Positions 27,601 through 29,992 of a stretch of DNA of 29,992 nt are shown in pieces. The notes beneath the pieces were generated by a model. It made no database searches. It had not been told where the DNA came from and saw only the letters and a list, made by a program, of their open reading frames with translations. The position numbers were made by a program, and so were the translations under genes. This DNA is from JANYCO01 sp964437245 (lineage in GTDB: Bacteria > Bacteroidota > Bacteroidia > Cytophagales > Cytophagaceae), in contig CAYTGJ010000044.1 in NCBI GenBank assembly GCA_964437245.1, positions 1 through 29,992 on the forward strand, given 5' to 3'. Positions within the stretch are counted from its first letter, which is position 1. Each line of letters opens with the position of its first letter.

Positions 27601-29269
27601 GGACTCAGAAGTTAAAGCTATGGCTTTATTGCGAACGGCCATATTATTGCAGAAAATTTCGGCAGGGTTACTCACATTAGGAGGAGTTCTGAGTACGGCT
27701 AAAATTTCAAGTGGCTCATCAGGTTTTATGAGTGAAATAAATTTAGGTTCTGTAGTGTCAGGTGCTGGTCAAGGTTTAGGAGCAATTGCCGGAAGTTTAG
27801 GAACTTCTTCTCAGATAGAATCAATGTTAGCCTCTTTCACCCGTCGTATACAGGAATGGCAATTTCAGGTAGATCTTGGAAGCAGGGATTTGAGTATTGC
27901 TGGAAAACAGATCAATATAGCCGAACAACAGAGAGATGTAACGAAGCAGGAACGACAAATTTCACAACTCCAGGTAGACAACGCAGAAGCAACGATCAGT
28001 TTCCTGCAGAATAAATTTACTAGTGTGGAATTGTACGACTGGATGTTAAGAATCATTTCCCGTGTATACAGTTATTTCCTGCAGCAGGCTACTTCTACCG
28101 CACAGGTGGCTATGAATCAACTGGCCTTTGAACGCCAGGAGGATGTACCGCCTTTTATCAAAAATGATTACTGGCAAGCGCCTTCTGATAGTGGAACGCT
28201 TAGTGTGAACGGAAGCGGAGGACCTAATCGTGAAGGGTTGACAGGATCTGCACGATTATTACAGGATATTACACGTCTGGATCAGTTTGCCTTTGAAACG
28301 GATAAACGGAAGCTACAGCTTTCCAAAACGATCTCACTGGCTACATTGGATCCTGTATCGTTCCATAATTTCAGACAAACAGGTAAGATTGTATTCAATA
28401 CATCTGCCGGACTCTTTGATAAAGATTTTCCCGGACATTATCTACGTTTGATCAAACGGGTGAAAGTAACAGTGATCGGCTTGATTTCACCCGTAGAGGG
28501 AATTAAAGCATCGCTTTCCAATTCCGGACTTTCGCATGCCATTACAAAGAACGGAGTGATGTTTGAACGTACGCCTATCAAACGTGATCCGGAATCCATT
28601 TCATTTACTTCTGCAATTGATGCGACCGGAGTATTCGAATTGAACCAGATATCTTCCAAACTCAACCCATTTGAAAGCATTGGAGTAGATACAACCTGGG
28701 AATTGTCGCTTCCGAAGGCCGCAAATTTCTTCGACTACGATACTATTGCAGATGTATTGTTCACGATCGAATACACGGCACTGGAAAGCTTTGATTATAG
28801 AAAAGTCCTGTTAAAGGATATGGATCCAGAAATAGATGCTGTGCGTGCATATAATTTTACCAACCAGTTTGCCGACCAGTGGTATGATCTGAATAATCCA
28901 CTCACGAATAATACTCCGGTTACGGTGAATTTTGAAACAACCCTTTCCGATTTCCCTGCGAACCTGACCGATATTGGTATCAAAGGCGCAACTTTGTTTT
29001 TTATTCCGGCAACACAAAAAGATATTGGAGAGGTAGATAATGAAACAATCGATCTTACTTTCACTTATGATGGCAAAGAAGAAACGATCCTGGACGATGA
29101 ACCGATCGTAAATAATATCATTGATGTTACCTCCGGGTTTATTGAAACACCGCTAGGAAATTGGAAGATGTTATTGCCGGAGAAAGTGGTGCGAAAGATT
29201 GTATCCAAAGAAATATCGGATATCCTGTTTGTGATCAAGTACAAGGCAACTACACCGGAATGGGAATAA
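18668..29269 (+). CDS. Giant Tc toxin subunit A (TcA-like), 3533 residues
   Basis: TcA proteins form the pentameric shell and injection channel of Tc toxins. Hallmarks in order: Cys-rich VRP1-type CDDC and SPLAYLTDLLHY (819-838); ABC-toxin N region with RIAQAIETLQ and WRAAMFVNIYPENLL (W1908, YPEN 1926-1929); neuraminidase-like region (about 1995-2110); VPMLTALSLQDKGYYAKALDW (about 2450); the channel helix pair with a Gly/Ala-rich tip (about 2987-3058); QNKFTSVELYDWM; and the TcB-binding region with LTGSARLLQDI (3191 on) and FPGHYLRLIK (3254-3263). Classical TcdA1 is about 2516 residues, so this is some 1000 longer, mostly before residue 1908. Extra parts: an unknown helical start (1-300), a carbohydrate-binding-like jelly roll (309-415), two related beta domains (about 437-525 and 1272-1362), a beta sandwich (about 560-620) and tandem W-modules (1125-1780). 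No signal peptide is visible. Confidence 0.93.
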   Translation: MSVIINWDKYQYSFPLNYQEDVMGSFIWFFQYYRGYTHYSQFASLTLSEIADMISDLESPEDIPYGPFATMLHGYHSSASGLTDDDKWNSYITVIGLEFPVTGITRMVKELRAAPFSHTWSSFASGSSSIIMDHFEEYPETRKQIFEDFAVMLYRKIREMENAWVALEVSFQEDRKEQIAFTEFSYFLQSLPVFQTFDDFKTITPERLAQYFRSFIKHHNDPRKYADFIASDIQSKAQLLVRQNVSPSVAESLYLSSFRPALRNGIQSFIDHLKSRNIIANVLEIANIPLDKGIHDFWTCGSDDQDPGHEILLNGDFKLSQGGWYNSSGALLTNLNGNSGTNVYPYTGNIIKGAKRYKISLNVLSISSGSTIKDNASNILYTASIIGRQQFYYTAVADTRLKFEISLFDDVSIIEVPAVTSCEMVVLEQEATSVLPQISHIQTDMGPVAAGDIYLVRLNGVGPLFCKITDNGTAYLADVITASINAAATADVGNWSMVTATDQTTYVEVTGVEDEKSFDLEVISLKKELLSLPVDHTLYRVYTADILGRIKAISVASTHFTYNFNGLLMNSTLAKPMSNYQIRGYLVQGPDTTLLGKQTTAANGFFSFVYQVPKPFQQYSQIKLEVVEGRETLLQTTIGILNGSEYIHTINHALPSETINYPTISSVASIISLTIPSELATFLSTNDIITLKDIRDAGGLKYMPGLPVAQDHAAVIALDAHADLNTISFDIVANQHMVSLGYKSVYEMGTSSRTNVVNSFMGSGVQLGGFNALKIQNVSKAYAAFVQNQIVAHRASKNIISPLGKIPELDAVLEEKCMCDDCNAAVSPLAYLTDLLHYTIKNTKRTGSGAVGELSLSTLESYFYQNFEELSASCEDVEAMICQQRVVVEILRRYLAAYPPGSPAQTLLNEKIKAYCINVYRFILSQLGTSYEELRQIRTGIDIKERKEKLAKRLKIPYTEEQDPFTTLFVDIKSSDLSEAFLEEIFGLVSTTRNHTCDGLKLGDGSSQYNRWYFKGIQWNKNTDENGYIYAEVVNSGPVVKLYKDPARENESLVATAAQNVSGNFVIEAENESGLSGEFRLSSTANNETVYFSVIPQMVAWKLQYLRTLWITQDYKENPYKAHTIPIIEPDIIGPDDFRKPTIENDQFLVWKNRRDWVDAIVAALRGLGTDITAMLEEMEESVSYTKFDTSIVSHDIWEVVPSYIQLKEYYDHLRNGSDEEYEEALVFITEDLKLTEASFFRLYELYAATKVNDEKGFINELKLLPSPTEKQLVYLTPVGVKKGDCFELTITAEEDSHTISYTAGEGHTISGVVTALTLLINNAGEAWDYVTADDSQDTFIIIEAVSADTPFTITYKVFRAPLQEELEEIISILTQSTKKTFYQDWIAEENLGGLDITLNSSSFWNSVTEPVLGVWPVVVEAGIPLIDPEIKPIKELPSYSVGSTAIGLWYDRLEELSEKHEELRIERESEGLNASYVIAWGEGYLGSYESLNAILVALNDISNLVALEEARAYVETNLFVSEAEFKQLMVIHEKNTTANGEGISKDEWKGVYNLLTTAYKKQFLYGNWLTEETSLPYWQSGKAKLPLWRASVQDRNTWLKALEMVKKRPVIDPDIIRPDFLRSLDSDSVAFTLWNTRNEQLVTLFDTIRSDREEEETVLEGFDFVINKYLVETAQSALLIGLQERIALGEDISRELEQLNLTPESLKFLLDIRMLADEEPASILADEWDEVYSILLNVDKERTFSLWNDQEEAERLTLSPDYFKISAYKNDDFSGEDRMHQLLWRYSDRARKQWINSLEARIAQEKAIYDSMTEIVGQAEEEWMKILRDALIMATNVPGTKLKEKAKAISDKLMIDAENNCCQKTTRIAQAIETLQGMFFSVRTGIIQDTYPGLNILLTSDRFDEEWMWMGSYATWRAAMFVNIYPENLLYPTYRKNQSAGFRTFADAIRNDNRLTPQKSLGLVKDYFNYFEDVCKLTLVASCAGRAASTDGANQIDSYKNKQYLFGVGGATGRYYWSAMDVDNINEYSHSSWIPLEAFDKLEVKKVMGATAWKKSDNEQFLLLFAVVGKEGDDKIVYAKLNLDSGIWDSEVVELEIKKNNDQEIFVDAVLNTENELETPKEIYVALLIAGQLIIRALNKKGTDLVDIDNEPFLKISDLEVRSFSGAVDILERMHLRYLNSLPSEVTALFAFVNRRIIYEKATYNQTGSKIVSSIAEDAIIEWHYPFNQNTDEYKQHIKGEILSKYGSGELPLQGAYHRQTGPIICRYTISLRHEREPVFDKKGVKAIYMGDKLLSNLSYQEIVSAFIWPDNDFKHDNNYFYILYKQKAGDKLISYKYYRYNGMEVESNSRDFVSDLKFATTYTHSNGKVFLLYQQAATGSSICSIPLLKDAKSNAIETSNKEDVWKFNPTANGFEVSDGMKPEQASSLKGLIDTTYRMNKDLPRAEFEYIQEAYYFVPMLTALSLQDKGYYAKALDWFRMVYDYSIPMTAVGNNIRPRKVWYGLIDEETRVNDYKRIDNWISDPLNPHAIAETRQNLYTRYTVLSIVQCMLALADKEYTEDTAESVPRARYMYEEALELLKEEGLLSAEADCSTNIEALEFEPVDEPEWPEWKPVWLEIKSDLIKLKEKSVIINVIEAINDELVTEHDLSDKMSICRDIVDDALESPQLFTNVTTLIGKNSSLLKDASQRLKKNSRLNLALANMAHKLSLAYMNSASLVTGLPLATLERKDFSLPWVHQDKKLVTDQAAPNTYSAVTGSYPLKTDSNTKDRIYYNFVSPTKEQILTLTVINDPLKVVQAHYNKSTFYVPTPNISFCIPPNPVLAGLRLQAELNLYKLRNCMNIAGMIRELDPYAAPTDQTTGLPQVGGDGTLNLNISKRFNPSPHRFEVIMERAKQQVQLAQQLESTLLSLFEKTDAERYSMLKAKQDLGLAKAGVRLQDLKLKVAESGIELATMQRERVQFSLDHYKGLITQGFLDSEVKAMALLRTAILLQKISAGLLTLGGVLSTAKISSGSSGFMSEINLGSVVSGAGQGLGAIAGSLGTSSQIESMLASFTRRIQEWQFQVDLGSRDLSIAGKQINIAEQQRDVTKQERQISQLQVDNAEATISFLQNKFTSVELYDWMLRIISRVYSYFLQQATSTAQVAMNQLAFERQEDVPPFIKNDYWQAPSDSGTLSVNGSGGPNREGLTGSARLLQDITRLDQFAFETDKRKLQLSKTISLATLDPVSFHNFRQTGKIVFNTSAGLFDKDFPGHYLRLIKRVKVTVIGLISPVEGIKASLSNSGLSHAITKNGVMFERTPIKRDPESISFTSAIDATGVFELNQISSKLNPFESIGVDTTWELSLPKAANFFDYDTIADVLFTIEYTALESFDYRKVLLKDMDPEIDAVRAYNFTNQFADQWYDLNNPLTNNTPVTVNFETTLSDFPANLTDIGIKGATLFFIPATQKDIGEVDNETIDLTFTYDGKEETILDDEPIVNNIIDVTSGFIETPLGNWKMLLPEKVVRKIVSKEISDILFVIKYKATTPEWE

Positions 29270-29305
29270 AGAATGAATGTTGATGAACAATAAAATTTAG
29301 AAATT

Positions 29306-29992
29306 ATGCCGATACAAGATAAAAATACACTCAAATCATACTTCGAAACAGGAGATAAGCCTACACAAACGAATTTCGAAGATTTGATAGATTCTGTGCT
29401 CCATGTGAGTGGAGATACTACAACTGGTCCCATAGTACTGAATGCGGATCCTACAAATTCAATGGAAGCGGCCACGAAAAATTACGTGGATAACAAGGTG
29501 AACGGCCTGAGTTGGAAACAATCGGTGGTAGCAGCTACTACTGGTGACATTACGCTCTCAGGTAACCAGAGCATTGATGGAGTGACGGTGGTAGCCAATG
29601 ACCGGGTGCTGGTCAAGGATCAGACGGATTCCACTGAAAATGGAATTTATGCAGTGTCATCTGGTTCCTGGAACAGAACGGAGGATTGTAATACCGGAGA
29701 AGAAATCGCCAACGCTACAGTTCTTTGTGAAGGAGGATCTGTAAATGCTGCTACACAGTGGAACTGTTCAGAAAGTTCAGTGACGATTGGTAGTACGAAC
29801 ATTACGTTCATCAAGATCGCTGGTGTAGGGACCTATGTGGATGGAACAGGGCTTACGCTTTCCGGAAACGTATTCAGTATCGACAGCTCTGTCGCCACAC
29901 TGAATGGCGCTCAGACATTTACAAATAAAACGTTGACTTCTCCTGCAATTACGAATCCCAGCGGTTTGGTGAAATCGGATGTGGGATTAGGA
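29306..29992 (+). CDS. Phage tail-fibre-like protein, 3' part beyond window
   Basis: The open frame starts at ATG 29306, 36 bases after the TcA stop, and runs to the last base (229 codons). The N-terminus has the short TLKSYFETGDKPTQTNFEDL segment (8-27) found at the start of many Bacteroidota tail-type structural proteins. Then come fibre motifs: TTGPIVLNADPTNSMEAATK with YVD (38-62), and a collar-type domain LSWKQSVVAATTGDITLSG, RVLVKDQTDSTENGIYAV (68-117). GTYVDGTGLTLSGNVFSID (175-193) and LNGAQTFTNKTLTSP (199-213) are the usual beginning of a repetitive beta shaft. Such proteins bind receptors on target cells. Placed behind TcA it may act as a targeting or accessory fibre; this is inferred from position. 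Confidence 0.88.
   Translation, partial: MPIQDKNTLKSYFETGDKPTQTNFEDLIDSVLHVSGDTTTGPIVLNADPTNSMEAATKNYVDNKVNGLSWKQSVVAATTGDITLSGNQSIDGVTVVANDRVLVKDQTDSTENGIYAVSSGSWNRTEDCNTGEEIANATVLCEGGSVNAATQWNCSESSVTIGSTNITFIKIAGVGTYVDGTGLTLSGNVFSIDSSVATLNGAQTFTNKTLTSPAITNPSGLVKSDVGLG

Noticed and set aside
18668..29269. Large adhesin or non-ribosomal synthetase reading for the giant gene
   Set aside because: No signal peptide, adhesin repeats or synthetase core motifs; the C-terminal third matches TcA landmarks in the correct order.
1..29992. CRISPR array, tRNA, rRNA, integrase or complete insertion sequence
   Set aside because: No regularly spaced direct repeats, cloverleaf-like segments, rRNA motifs, or transposase or recombinase reading frames were seen on either strand.

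Overview
The window reads as a chromosomal segment of a Bacteroidota bacterium, most likely from the Flavobacteriia or a related class. Supporting signs are a Por/T9SS type A sorting domain, a DUF1501/DUF1800 pair, secreted right-handed beta-helix proteins, perfect or near-perfect TAnnTTTG promoter -7 elements, weak Shine-Dalgarno signals and moderate G+C by eye. It is a draft scaffold: three gaps of exactly ten N lie at 8323, 12470 and 12813, and all three fall inside genes and distort them.

Layout. 1-557 (minus) is the 5' part of a secreted RCC1-repeat protein. 929-6534 (minus) is a tight four-gene operon, transcribed as DUF1800 protein, DUF1501 protein with a T9SS tail, outer-membrane beta-barrel, lipoprotein. 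6895-7830 (minus) is a PfkB-type phosphofructokinase with a clear promoter just downstream of an intrinsic terminator. 8097-11755 (plus) is a housekeeping cluster: rsmA (split by a gap and 46 extra bases), mgtE, a D-2-hydroxyacid dehydrogenase and a small secreted protein, followed by a 50-residue lipoprotein at 11972-12124. Then come two divergent units of secreted beta-helix proteins: a double-length gene on minus (14791-12192, its real C-terminus lying in another frame beyond a gap) and a small secreted protein plus a single-length paralogue on plus (15008-16776).

After a 634-base AT-rich stretch with no supported gene, the character changes. A GT2-type glycosyltransferase (17411-18649) is followed at 18 bases by a giant 3533-residue TcA-type toxin subunit (18668-29269) and then by a phage tail-fibre-like gene running off the window (29306-29992). 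The C-terminal half of the TcA protein carries the usual ABC-toxin N region, neuraminidase-like region, pore-forming region and TcB-binding region. Its N-terminal half is about 870 residues longer than I recall for classical TcA and holds a carbohydrate-binding-like jelly roll, two copies of a phage-structural-type beta domain, and at least three tandem modules with an exactly conserved spacing.

This right-hand block is the most interesting part. It looks like a Tc-type injection toxin locus in which receptor recognition may be spread over glycan-binding and tail-fibre-type parts. The TcB/TcC components are not visible and would be expected beyond the right edge if the system is complete.
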